Below, piece by piece: positions 17,450-25,314 of a stretch of 64,000 nucleotides of DNA. The position numbers were made by a program, and so were the translations under genes. The stretch is taken from positions 1,214,379-1,278,378 of the forward strand of contig NZ_LMVC01000002.1 in NCBI RefSeq assembly GCF_001510655.1. The letters run 5' to 3'. Origin of the DNA: Fictibacillus sp. FJAT-27399 (GTDB taxonomy: Bacteria; Bacillota; Bacilli; Bacillales; Fictibacillaceae). The notes below the pieces were generated by a model that saw only the letters and a program-made list of their open reading frames with translations, was not told the DNA's origin and did no database searches. Position 1 is the first letter of the stretch. Every line of letters starts with the position of its first letter.

Positions 17450-17651
17450 ATAAGTGGCCCTTTTACCTCAAGGACCACTTATGAGTTTACTTCAATGGCA
17501 CCATATGCAAAAGAGTTCAATTGAAAAACGGCAAGCCGACGGTTTTCGTCTGCGAAAAATTCAGCTGTCGTCAGCCGACCACCGATCTAGAACAAGTTTT
17601 ACAAAATCTTTAATAATAGGAACAGCAAGCCCGCGGGTTTGCTGTTTTTTT
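17450..17651 (+). terminator. two hairpins, the second a strong terminator
   Basis: ATAAGTGG/CCACTTAT (17450-17457 with 17475-17482) has no T run. AACAGCAAGCCC/GGGTTTGCTGTT (17621-17632 with 17635-17646) is followed by T to 17651 and should end the carbonic anhydrase transcript. No gene is seen between 17437 and 18036. Confidence 0.7.
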
Positions 17652-17679
17652 GTTGTGTGGTGCCTGGCACCGCAAGCAG

Positions 17680-17770
17680 TTCGATAATAAAAGTGCGCGT
17701 TTCGATAATAAAATTAGAATTTCGATAATATATCTGGATTTTCGATAATAAAAAATTTTTTTCGATAATA
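17680..17770 (+). repeat. five direct repeats TTCGATAATA at 20-bp pitch
   Basis: TTCGATAATA at 17680, 17701, 17721, 17741 and 17761, that is spacings of 21, 20, 20 and 20 bases. The 10-base spacers differ from one another. All copies lie on the same DNA face. A perfect palindrome GGTGCC-T-GGCACC (17659-17671) sits just before the array. Spacers are too short for CRISPR. Confidence 0.85.
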
Positions 17771-17997
17771 AAGCCTGCGTACAGCTCCTAAAAGATAAAA
17801 TCAGAGTCCATTCCCCCCTAAATATTAAACTTTCTTTCTTCTTAAGCCGTTTTAAGCAGGGAATTAGAGGTATTCATACAATTAAAGCTCCTTTCATCTG
17901 ATTTTGAGAGGGATTTTAAGTTTTTGTTTATTTTCCCGGTTCCGTCGCAACAATTTACATACACCAATCCCCCCTAAATGAGATATTAGTTTTCTTA

Positions 17998-18011
17998 CGA
18001 ACGTTTATTCG
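17998..18011 (+). promoter_or_regulatory. LexA-box-like site upstream of mrfA
   Basis: CGAACGTTTATTCG matches the Bacillus LexA box CGAACRNRYGTTYG at all but two defined positions. It lies 26 bases before the mrfA start and overlaps the likely promoter (TAAAAT at 18013). In the rest of 17771-18036 the only other structure seen is a 16-base repeat, CCAWTCCCCCCTAAAT, at about 17808 and 17984. Confidence 0.35.
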
Positions 18012-18036
18012 ATAAAATAGAGGATGAGGTGACGAT

Positions 18037-20343
18037 ATGGAAACGAAAAAAACGATGCAGGAACTGCTTGCATTATTAAGAACGGAGCCTTCCATTAATG
18101 AACAGATTGTTCACTGGAAAATAATAGAAGAAAAAGAAGCGTTGACAGGGCAAATACCTGAAACACTTCATCCACATATAAAACAAGCATTACAAGACAG
18201 GGGAGTAACTTCACTATATTCCCACCAGCTGACTGCCTTCCAAACCGCACAGAACCAAAAGAGTTTTGTCGCGGTCACGCCGACAGCTTCAGGGAAAACC
18301 CTGTGCTATAACTTGCCGGTCCTGCAAGAAATCGCGGGGAACCCGGACAGCAGAGCCTTGTACTTATTTCCGACCAAAGCGCTCGCACAGGACCAAAAGG
18401 CTGAGATCAACGAGTTTATTGATGCGATCGGTCTTGATATCAAGAGCTATACGTATGATGGCGATACACCGGCCAACATCAGGCAGGTGGTAAGAAAAGC
18501 CGGAAATGTCGTTATGACAAATCCGGACATGCTGCATTCAGCGATTTTGCCTCATCATACGAAGTGGGTCTCACTGTTTGAAAACCTGAAGTATATCGTC
18601 ATCGACGAGCTCCATACATACAGAGGGGTGTTTGGCAGCCATGTCGCAAATGTCATCCGCCGTTTGAAGAGAATTTGCTCATTCTATGGAAGCGATCCGA
18701 TCTTCATCTGTACTTCAGCTACGATTGCCAATCCGAAAGAACTGGCGGAAAATCTCACGGGAACAGGAATGGAACTCATCAACAACAACGGCGCGCCGAG
18801 CGGTAAGAAACACTTCATCTTCTATAACCCGCCGATTGTGAACAAGCCGCTGAACGTTCGGAAATCAGCCACACTGGAGGCGAGAGATCTTGCAGGCCAG
18901 TTTCTTAAAAACAAGATCCAAACGATCGTTTTTGCCAGAAGCCGCGTGAGAGTGGAAATTCTGCTGACGTACCTTCAGGAACTAGCCAAAAAGGAATTCG
19001 GCATGAAGTCCATTCAAGGGTATCGAGGCGGCTATCTTCCGACCCAGCGGAGGGCCATCGAGAAGGGCTTGCGAAACGGGGAGATTATGGGTGTCGTCAG
19101 TACAAACGCCCTTGAGCTTGGTGTCGATATCGGACAGCTCCACGCTTGTATTTTAACAGGGTATCCCGGGTCGATCGCCAGTGCGTGGCAGCAGGCGGGA
19201 AGAGCGGGCCGCCGTCAGGATGAATCTGTCGTGATCATGGTCGCTAGCTCCAGTCCGATGGATCAGTATATCATTCAGCAGCCGGAATACTTTTTTGACC
19301 GGTCGCCTGAATCTGCCCGTATCAACCCGGAAAATCTGATCATCCTTGTGGATCATGTCAAATGTGCGGCATATGAGCTTCCCTTTAAAGAAGGAGATGC
19401 ATTTGGGGGAGTAGAGATTGAAGAGATACTTGAGTTTTTAACGGAAGAACAAGTCCTTCATCATCAGGGAAAACGATACTTCTGGATGAACGATTCCTTT
19501 CCGGCCCACAACATTTCGTTACGGTCCGCCTCTCAGGAAAATGTGGTGATCGTGGATCAAAGTGATGTAGCAAACGTAAGAATCATCGGGGAGATGGACC
19601 GTTTCAGCTCAATGACTCTTTTGCATGAAGAAGCCATTTATCTTCATCAGGGTGTTCAATATCAGGTTGAAAAACTGGATTATGAAGAAAAGAAAGCATT
19701 CGTCCGGGAAGTAGATGTTGATTATTTTACAGATGCCAATCTTGCCGTTTCCTTAAAAGTGCTCGAAATCGACAAGAATACGAAGCTGAAAGATCAGGAG
19801 AGGGCATTTGGGGAAGTAACCGTCAATGCGATGGCTACCATTTTTAAGAAAATAAAATTTGAAACCCATGAGAATATCGGATCTGGCCCCATCCATCTTC
19901 CGGAAGAGGAGCTTCACACGTCAGCTACCTGGCTTGAATTTGACCGGGATCAGCTTCAAAATATACGTGAAAGCTCCATCGAACAGGGGCTGATCGGGAT
20001 TGCAAATGTGTTCCGGCATGTAGCTCCGCTTTTTGTTATGTGCGATCCGAGCGATCTGCATGTTGTTCCGCAGATCAAAGCGGTTCATTCCGGAAAGCCG
20101 ACTATTTTCCTTTATGACCGGTATCCAGGCGGAATCGGGTTGAGTGAGAATGTATATAAGATATGGGATACGGTGATACACGAAGCTTACCAGGTTATCC
20201 AAACATGCCCTTGTGAAGCAGGATGCCCTTCTTGTACGGGAACAATGCTTGAAGGGGAAAATGCGAAATTTCTGGCACTGAAGCTGCTGGATGCAGTCAG
20301 GAGAGATGAAAATGTCGATGCAGTCGAAACTGAATCGTTTTAA
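18037..20343 (+). CDS. mrfA: DEXH helicase MrfA (YprA)
   Basis: Superfamily 2 helicase with a C-terminal zinc-binding DUF1998/MZB domain; in B. subtilis MrfA works with the exonuclease MrfB in repair of mitomycin C damage outside the UvrABC pathway. Seen: Walker A TPTASGKT (81-88), DELH box (VIDELHTYRG, about 190), TSATIAN motif III, QRRAI...LGVDIGQ and QQAGRAGRR (motif VI), and four Cys in CPCEAGCPSC from residue 724. 768 residues, close to the family length. ATG 18037 with GAGGTGA upstream. Translationally coupled to mrfB by a 32-base overlap. Confidence 0.93.
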   Translation: METKKTMQELLALLRTEPSINEQIVHWKIIEEKEALTGQIPETLHPHIKQALQDRGVTSLYSHQLTAFQTAQNQKSFVAVTPTASGKTLCYNLPVLQEIAGNPDSRALYLFPTKALAQDQKAEINEFIDAIGLDIKSYTYDGDTPANIRQVVRKAGNVVMTNPDMLHSAILPHHTKWVSLFENLKYIVIDELHTYRGVFGSHVANVIRRLKRICSFYGSDPIFICTSATIANPKELAENLTGTGMELINNNGAPSGKKHFIFYNPPIVNKPLNVRKSATLEARDLAGQFLKNKIQTIVFARSRVRVEILLTYLQELAKKEFGMKSIQGYRGGYLPTQRRAIEKGLRNGEIMGVVSTNALELGVDIGQLHACILTGYPGSIASAWQQAGRAGRRQDESVVIMVASSSPMDQYIIQQPEYFFDRSPESARINPENLIILVDHVKCAAYELPFKEGDAFGGVEIEEILEFLTEEQVLHHQGKRYFWMNDSFPAHNISLRSASQENVVIVDQSDVANVRIIGEMDRFSSMTLLHEEAIYLHQGVQYQVEKLDYEEKKAFVREVDVDYFTDANLAVSLKVLEIDKNTKLKDQERAFGEVTVNAMATIFKKIKFETHENIGSGPIHLPEEELHTSATWLEFDRDQLQNIRESSIEQGLIGIANVFRHVAPLFVMCDPSDLHVVPQIKAVHSGKPTIFLYDRYPGGIGLSENVYKIWDTVIHEAYQVIQTCPCEAGCPSCTGTMLEGENAKFLALKLLDAVRRDENVDAVETESF

Positions 20344-21571
20344 GAAGCACCTCGTCTCTGAGAAGAAGGAAGCCCGGACGAGCATCCAGACGCCGCCTTC
20401 TCAGCCAGTCATTCAGCATCATGAAGCTTGGAACAGTTTTCAAACGACGCCTTATTTTTATGAAGAAGATTATTGCCTCGTCAGGGAAGTCAGCTATCCA
20501 TTGGATCAGCGCTGGGGAAATTATTCATTCGAAGAACTGGAAGAAGTGATGGAAGACTGGAGGAAGGCTGGTGCCGTTCATCCGCTATCTTCTCATGACC
20601 TATATCCATCCGATCTTGTTTTCTTTGATACGGAAACGACTGGACTAAGCGGTGGAGCAGGAAATACCATCTTTCTCCTCGGCTACAGCCAAGTGGAAGA
20701 AGATCAGGTAAAAGTGAAACAGTTTTTCCTTCCAGGCCCTGGATCGGAAATTGCGATGTACCATCTTTTTTTAACTCAAATCAAGGAACTGAAAAACTTG
20801 GTTACGTACAATGGGAAATCCTTTGACTGGCCTCAAGTTAAAACGAGACATACATTGATTCGGGATTTTGTACCTTCTCTGCCGGCGTTTGGACATTTTG
20901 ATCTTCTCCATGGATCCAGAAGGCTTTGGAAACAGAGCCTTGAATCCGTAAGGCTCTCTGTCGTTGAAAAGGAGATCCTCGGTGTGAAGCGGGAGCATGA
21001 CACTCCAGGTTATCTGGCGCCCATGCTCTATTTTCAATATTTAAAAGAAAACGATCCCGAACTTGTAAAAGGGGTCATGACCCATAATGAATGGGATGTT
21101 TTATCGCTGATTTCCCTCTATATCCATATCTCCAAACTCCTGCAGGGCGGATCTGCAGTGACGAGCATTGAACAGTATGAATCGGCAAGGTGGTATGAAT
21201 CTGCCGGCCAGTTTGGCATTGCTCTGCAAAAATATACGGAGATGATGAACGGGGAAGGAAGCCAAAGTAAAATGGCCAAAAAGGCAGCAGCGGCTCTTTA
21301 TAAAAAAACAAAGCAAGATCATCTGGCAGTTCCGCTCTGGCAGGAACTTTGCACCAATGGTTCGCTGGGAAATGATGAAGAACCGTATGTCGAATTGGCG
21401 AAATGGCATGAACATCAGGGAAAAGACTATGAAAAAGCGCTTTATTATGCAGAAGCTGCGTACGGGATCTGGAAGAGCAAAAAGAGGTTGTTAAAACGGC
21501 CGGAAGAGAAAGAAAAAGCCGCTTTTGACAACAGAATTCAGAGATTAAGAAAAAAATGTGAAAACTCCTAA
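20312..21571 (+). CDS. mrfB: DEDD-type exonuclease MrfB (YprB)
   Basis: RNase H-like exonuclease with a C-terminal TPR-like region, partner of MrfA. Exonuclease motifs: FFDTETTGLSGG (DxE), VTYNGKSFDWPQV, and THNEWDVLSL (HxxxD). After residue 280 there are helical repeats (SARWYESAGQFGIALQKY, AKWHEHQGKDYEKALYYAE). The ATG 20312 is chosen because AGGAG lies 8 bases upstream inside mrfA and it gives MSMQSKLNRF, like B. subtilis YprB; ATGs at 20291 and 20306 are less well placed. 419 residues. Confidence 0.9.
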   Translation: MSMQSKLNRFKKHLVSEKKEARTSIQTPPSQPVIQHHEAWNSFQTTPYFYEEDYCLVREVSYPLDQRWGNYSFEELEEVMEDWRKAGAVHPLSSHDLYPSDLVFFDTETTGLSGGAGNTIFLLGYSQVEEDQVKVKQFFLPGPGSEIAMYHLFLTQIKELKNLVTYNGKSFDWPQVKTRHTLIRDFVPSLPAFGHFDLLHGSRRLWKQSLESVRLSVVEKEILGVKREHDTPGYLAPMLYFQYLKENDPELVKGVMTHNEWDVLSLISLYIHISKLLQGGSAVTSIEQYESARWYESAGQFGIALQKYTEMMNGEGSQSKMAKKAAAALYKKTKQDHLAVPLWQELCTNGSLGNDEEPYVELAKWHEHQGKDYEKALYYAEAAYGIWKSKKRLLKRPEEKEKAAFDNRIQRLRKKCENS

Positions 21572-21799
21572 AAAAATATAAATTTTGGCCGATAAATGTA
21601 TTTAAATTTGGACACTTTTTGTGTAGAATAAAAAAAGAGATTTTTCATAGGAAAATAATAATTATTCCCCAGGCAAGCGCAAAATGTGCGCCGCTTTGAC
21701 GATAATCGCTAAAACGTTACACGTGATGTAGAAATTTGGGGAATCGGCAATTTTCCTGTAAAAATATGCTAGTATATTAAGCGATGGAGAGATGGATCC

Positions 21800-21883
21800 G
21801 TGAGGCAATGGGTAGTATTTGCATTTTTTCTTGTTTTGGGACTGACGTTTTTTATTGCAAATGAATTTAGTCATGTTACGTGA
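21800..21883 (+). CDS. 27-residue membrane peptide
   Basis: GTG start with GGAGAG 8 bases upstream encodes 27 residues: a short basic start (MRQW), one hydrophobic helix (VVFAFFLVLGLTFFIA) and a polar tail. A strong terminator begins 2 bases after the stop, so this looks like a complete small transcription unit between mrfB and ypsA. No family recognised. Function could be a membrane regulatory peptide or a sporulation small protein; both are guesses. Confidence 0.5.
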   Translation: MRQWVVFAFFLVLGLTFFIANEFSHVT

Positions 21884-21884
21884 G

Positions 21885-21915
21885 GGAACTGATCATTTTG
21901 ATTGGTTCCTTTTTT
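21885..21915 (+). terminator. intrinsic terminator after the small peptide gene
   Basis: 11-bp stem 21885-21895/21899-21909 (two G-U pairs), 3-base loop, six T. Confidence 0.8.
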
Positions 21916-21946
21916 CAAAGTAAATGAAGTGCTGGGAGAGAAGTTC

Positions 21947-22519
21947 ATGGTGAAAAACTTGCTGATAACTGGATATAAATCCCATGAACTCGGGATTTTT
22001 AAAGAGAAAGATCCGGGGGTACACTATATAAAAAAAGCCATTGAGAAACAACTGACAGTGCTCTTGGAAGAAGGACTGGAATGGGTGATCATCAGCGGCC
22101 AGCCGGGTGTTGAAATATGGGCGGGGGAAGTCGCTGTTGAGCTTCGGGATCAAAGATTTCCGGATCTCAAACTTGCAGTGCTTACCCCATTCCTGGATCA
22201 GGAAGCGAATTGGAACGAAGCCCGGCAGGAGCAGTATCATGAACTGCTGGCGCAGGCGGATTTTGTAGAATCGATCTCCAATAAACCGTACTTCAGTCCG
22301 AAGCAGCTGGCCGCAAAAAATGGGTTTCTTGTGCAGAAAACCGATGGGATGCTCATTTTATATGATGAAGATACTCCGGGAACACCGCGTTTTTATCTTG
22401 AACCTGCCAGACGGAGGCAAGAAAAAGATCCGGCATACGAAGTACTATATATCACACCGTCTGACCTTGAACTGATCTATCAGGATGAACAGGACGCCAA
22501 AGGGGAATTTTGGGAATGA
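21947..22519 (+). CDS. ypsA: YpsA family protein (SLOG/DUF1273)
   Basis: Rossmann-like protein of the SLOG superfamily, next to gpsB as in other Firmicutes, where it is linked to cell division. Motifs: LLITGYKSHELGIF at the N-terminus, LEWVIISGQPGVEIWAGE (the nucleotide-binding Gly-rich loop and Glu), LAVLTPFLDQEANW, DGMLILYDEDTPGTP. ATG 21947 with GGGAGAG 6 bases before. 190 residues, slightly longer than the 180 of B. subtilis. Confidence 0.9.
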   Translation: MVKNLLITGYKSHELGIFKEKDPGVHYIKKAIEKQLTVLLEEGLEWVIISGQPGVEIWAGEVAVELRDQRFPDLKLAVLTPFLDQEANWNEARQEQYHELLAQADFVESISNKPYFSPKQLAAKNGFLVQKTDGMLILYDEDTPGTPRFYLEPARRRQEKDPAYEVLYITPSDLELIYQDEQDAKGEFWE

Positions 22520-22669
22520 TTTGGCTAGAAATTGACTTTTTCTATTGAATTTGAAAAAATATAGGCTAGATTTAATAAAAAGTCATCATGTATAAATAAA
22601 GAACGGTGTATTTGTTTGAATTATGCTGCGAACGCAGGAAAAATGAAGTTAAACATTGAGGTGAGCCCG

Positions 22670-22978
22670 ATGAATGGAGAAAAACGATTGAATCTGACTG
22701 CAAAAGAAATTCTCGAAAAAGATTTTAAACAGGGTTTTCGAGGTTATGATCAAGATGAAGTAGATAAATTTCTTGATTTGATCATTAAAGACTATGAGAA
22801 CTTCCAAAAGGAATTTGACAAAGTCATTCAGGAAAACAACAGGCTTCGCAAAGAAGTGCAAAATACATCTGAACAGACAAGAAGAGTTCCAACATCATCC
22901 ATGAACATTAATTCCGACATTCTTCAGCGTCTGTCAAATCTGGAAAAGCACGTATTCGGAAGCAAACTTTACGATTGA
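22670..22978 (+). CDS. gpsB: cell division regulator GpsB
   Basis: DivIVA-like coiled-coil adaptor that coordinates penicillin-binding proteins between septum and side wall. Seen: LTAKEILEKDFKQGFRGYDQ at the N-terminal membrane-binding domain, VDKFLDLIIKDYENF coiled coil, and the invariant C-terminus LSNLEKHVFGSKLYD. The ATG 22670, after GAGGTGAG, gives 102 residues; the open frame extends upstream without family similarity. Immediately upstream of rnpB as in Bacillus. Confidence 0.95.
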   Translation: MNGEKRLNLTAKEILEKDFKQGFRGYDQDEVDKFLDLIIKDYENFQKEFDKVIQENNRLRKEVQNTSEQTRRVPTSSMNINSDILQRLSNLEKHVFGSKLYD

Positions 22979-23050
22979 TTCAGTAATTATTATCCATTTG
23001 ATTTTTAAACAGCTTCCTGCTATACTAAATTTTGCTTTGACAATTTAAAA

Positions 23051-23457
23051 CTAATAACGTTCGGGTAATCGCGGCATCTTTTTAAAGATGTTGAGGAAAG
23101 TCCATGCTCGCACGGTCTGCGATGGCCGTAGTGTTCGTGCCTGGCGAAAAGATAAGCCAGGGTATTCTGGTTTCGACTGGATTAACGGCAGGGAACTCAC
23201 CTAAGTCTTCGGATATGGTGACACTACCTTTAAAGTGCCACAGTGACGTAGTCTTTCCGGAAACGGCAAGAGTGGAACGCGGTAAACCCCACGAGCGAGA
23301 AACCCAAATTATGGTAGGGGAGTTTTCTGAGCGGAATTGAACGCGAAGAAGAACAGATGACTATTCATCTGGAGATAGATGATTACCACCGGAGTACGAG
23401 GCGGAAGCCGAATGCAGTACGATGGAACAGAACATGGCTTACAGAACGTTATTGGTG
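23051..23457 (+). ncRNA. rnpB: RNase P RNA, Bacillus type B
   Basis: Catalytic RNA that matures tRNA 5' ends. Conserved blocks are present: GGAAAGTCCATGCTCGCACGG, GTAGTGTTCGTGCCT, AAGTGCCACAGTGACG, GTGGAACGCGGTAAACCCC, AGCGAGAAACCCAAAT, and GGCTTACAGAACGTT. The P1 helix pairs CTAATAACGTT (23051-23061) with AACGTTATTGG (23446 on). About 405 bases with the architecture of the B. subtilis RNA. Exact ends are inferred from P1. Confidence 0.95.
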
Positions 23458-23474
23458 ACACTTGAGAATGTAAG

Positions 23475-23496
23475 AGGGCCCTAGTGGCCTTTTTTC
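23475..23496 (+). terminator. rnpB terminator
   Basis: GGCC/GGCC stem with weak flanking pairs and six T, 18 bases after the P1 helix. Confidence 0.6.
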
Positions 23497-23557
23497 TTTT
23501 TACATAAACAATTTTGGGTATATTAAGACTGGAAAAACAACCATGAGGAGATCTCTT

Positions 23558-24694
23558 ATGAATCTTACGTATATTGCTACCGCAGCCATGGGCCTGGAAT
23601 CCATTGTTGCACAGGAAGTCCGTGACCTTGGGTTTGAGGACGTAAAAGTTGAAAACGGCAAGATTATTTTTAAAGGAGACGAGTCTGCCCTCTGCCGCTC
23701 CAATCTATGGCTGAGGACCGCAGACCGTGTTAAACTTCTTGTCGGAGAATTTAAAGCGGAAACATTCGATGAACTGTTTGAACAGACGAAAGCGTTGCCT
23801 TGGTCTGATTTTATCCCTGAGGATGGAGAATTTCCTGTTATCGGAAAGTCCGTTAAGTCAAAATTATTCAGTGTTTCTGACTGTCAGGCCATCGTTAAAA
23901 AAGCTGTAGTCGATCAGATGAAGAATGCTTATCAAAGAGAAACATGGTTTCCGGAAGATGGTGCTCTTTATCGAATTGAAGTCGCACTATTAAAAGACTT
24001 GGCTACTCTTACGATTGATACGAGCGGGACGGGCCTCCATAAACGGGGTTACCGTGCCCTGCACAGTGAAGCGCCGCTAAAAGAGACAATGGCTTCAGCT
24101 CTCATCAAATTAACGAACTGGACACCGGACAAGCCGTTTGTAGACCCATTCTGCGGATCAGGAACCATTCCGATCGAGGCAGCCATGATCGGGCAGAATG
24201 TGGCGCCAGGGCTTAATCGAGAATTTGCTTCTGAAAATTGGAATTGGATTGATAAAAAAGTATGGTATCGTGCGGTTGAAGAAGCGCATGATCTCGCCAA
24301 GTATGATACACCGCTTGATATTCAAGGATCGGATATCGACCATAAAATGATCGACCTCTCGATCAATAACGCTGAAGAAGCTGGGTTTGGCGATTTCATT
24401 TCGTTTAAACAGATGCAGGTCAGAGATTTTACGACAAGAAAAGAGTACGGATATGTGATCAGCAACCCGCCTTATGGGGAACGTCTGGGTGAGAAGGAAG
24501 AAGTGAAACAGCTTTATAGAGACATGGGTGAGGTCTTCCGTCCACTTGAAACTTGGTCGGTATATGTCATTACCTCCAATGAGCAATTTGAGCAGCTCTA
24601 TGGCAAAGCAGCTACGAAAAAGAGAAAATTATATAATGGGCATATTAAGACCGATTATTACCAGTACTTCGGAAAAAGACAGCCCCGCAGCTAA
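23558..24694 (+). CDS. ypsC: THUMP-domain rRNA N2-guanine methyltransferase (YpsC, RlmL-like)
   Basis: SAM-dependent RNA methyltransferase, 378 residues: N-terminal ferredoxin-like and THUMP domain (IATAAMGLESIVAQEVRDLG; the THUMP around 60-160), then a class I methyltransferase with DPFCGSGTIPIEAAMI (SAM loop) and the catalytic NPPYGERL. Resembles the N-terminal half of E. coli RlmL, so 23S rRNA G2445 is the likely target. The ATG 23558 is used, after AGGAGAT at 23546-23552; an ATG at 23543 lies before that site. Confidence 0.9.
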   Translation: MNLTYIATAAMGLESIVAQEVRDLGFEDVKVENGKIIFKGDESALCRSNLWLRTADRVKLLVGEFKAETFDELFEQTKALPWSDFIPEDGEFPVIGKSVKSKLFSVSDCQAIVKKAVVDQMKNAYQRETWFPEDGALYRIEVALLKDLATLTIDTSGTGLHKRGYRALHSEAPLKETMASALIKLTNWTPDKPFVDPFCGSGTIPIEAAMIGQNVAPGLNREFASENWNWIDKKVWYRAVEEAHDLAKYDTPLDIQGSDIDHKMIDLSINNAEEAGFGDFISFKQMQVRDFTTRKEYGYVISNPPYGERLGEKEEVKQLYRDMGEVFRPLETWSVYVITSNEQFEQLYGKAATKKRKLYNGHIKTDYYQYFGKRQPRS

Positions 24695-24698
24695 CATA

Positions 24699-24725
24699 AA
24701 GGATCTCCTTCGGGAGATCTTTTTT
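24699..24725 (+). terminator. intrinsic terminator after ypsC
   Basis: GATCTCC/GGAGATC with a TTCG tetraloop (24702-24719) and six T. Confidence 0.85.
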
Positions 24726-24784
24726 GTTGGATGAGTAATGCTTAACACAGGAACCGGCCATACTGTGATCAGAGGTGATGGGCA

Positions 24785-24979
24785 TTGGAACAGAATGCGG
24801 AATATATCCTGCAGCTGAAGCGCGCGTATGAAACGATAAAAGCATTAAAAGAACAATACGGTGATCAATATCATTAGGCTTTTATAGAAGCTGATCATGC
24901 ATTAAAACAGACGTTATCTTACGAATTTGGCATCAGAGGAGAACATGGAACCTCCTCATTTCTAGAACGTTTACATTAA
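24785..24979 (+). pseudogene. small ORF interrupted by an in-frame TAG
   Basis: TTG 24785 with a near-perfect ribosome site AGAGGTGAT (24771-24779) opens 30 codons (MEQNAEYILQLKRAYETIKA, then LKEQYGDQYH) to TAG at 24875. The same frame continues for 33 sense codons with protein-like composition (AFIEADHALKQTLSYEFG, then IRGEHGTSSFLERLH) to TAA at 24977. A C-to-T change of a Gln codon would explain the stop. Intact, it would be a 64-residue charged, helical protein. No family recognised. The truncated 30-residue peptide may still be made. Confidence 0.5.
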
Positions 24980-25016
24980 TTATGTTTCCAAGACAGCCTT
25001 AAAAAGGCATAGATGT

Positions 25017-25235
25017 GATGTCTAGCTCGAGCGCCCAGGGCTGAAAACGAATTTCAGTTTTCAGCTTAAGTCCTCGGTGGGCGAATTGATAAATCACAAT
25101 GTCTTAGGAGGACGAATTGATAAATCACAATTTCGTCTTAGGTCGCTTCACTCTTACTCCACAACACAAAAAAACGTGATGCAGTGTAAGATCTCCAGCG
25201 CTTGTCGGACTTTTCAGGGCGCTTTTGCCTTTCTT
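25017..25235. repeat. repeat family B, copy 1
   Basis: Starts GATGTCTAGCTCGAGCGCCC, ends CAGGGCGCTTTTGCCTTTC, with GTCCTCGG, GACGAA...TTTCGTC and GGTCGCTTCACTCTT in between: the pattern of a common dispersed Bacillaceae intergenic repeat. Inside it, a 31-base unit beginning CGAATTGATAAATCACAAT is duplicated in tandem (25082 and 25113). No coding potential. The rest of 24980-25314 holds only the promoter region of the peptidase gene. Confidence 0.7.
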
Positions 25236-25314
25236 TCTTGCAGGAGTTTTATGTTTTCTGCCGAATAATTAGATGGTATGGTTAATTTACTTAAGTTTAG
25301 AGAGGAAGAACATA

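Noticed and set aside
17680-17770. Short CRISPR array
   Set aside because: The repeat unit is 10 bases and spacers are 10 bases; no cas genes are present.
24875-24877. TAG read as pyrrolysine or by readthrough
   Set aside because: No Pyl machinery is expected in this group; TAG ends other genes here (parE, parC). A nonsense change is simpler.
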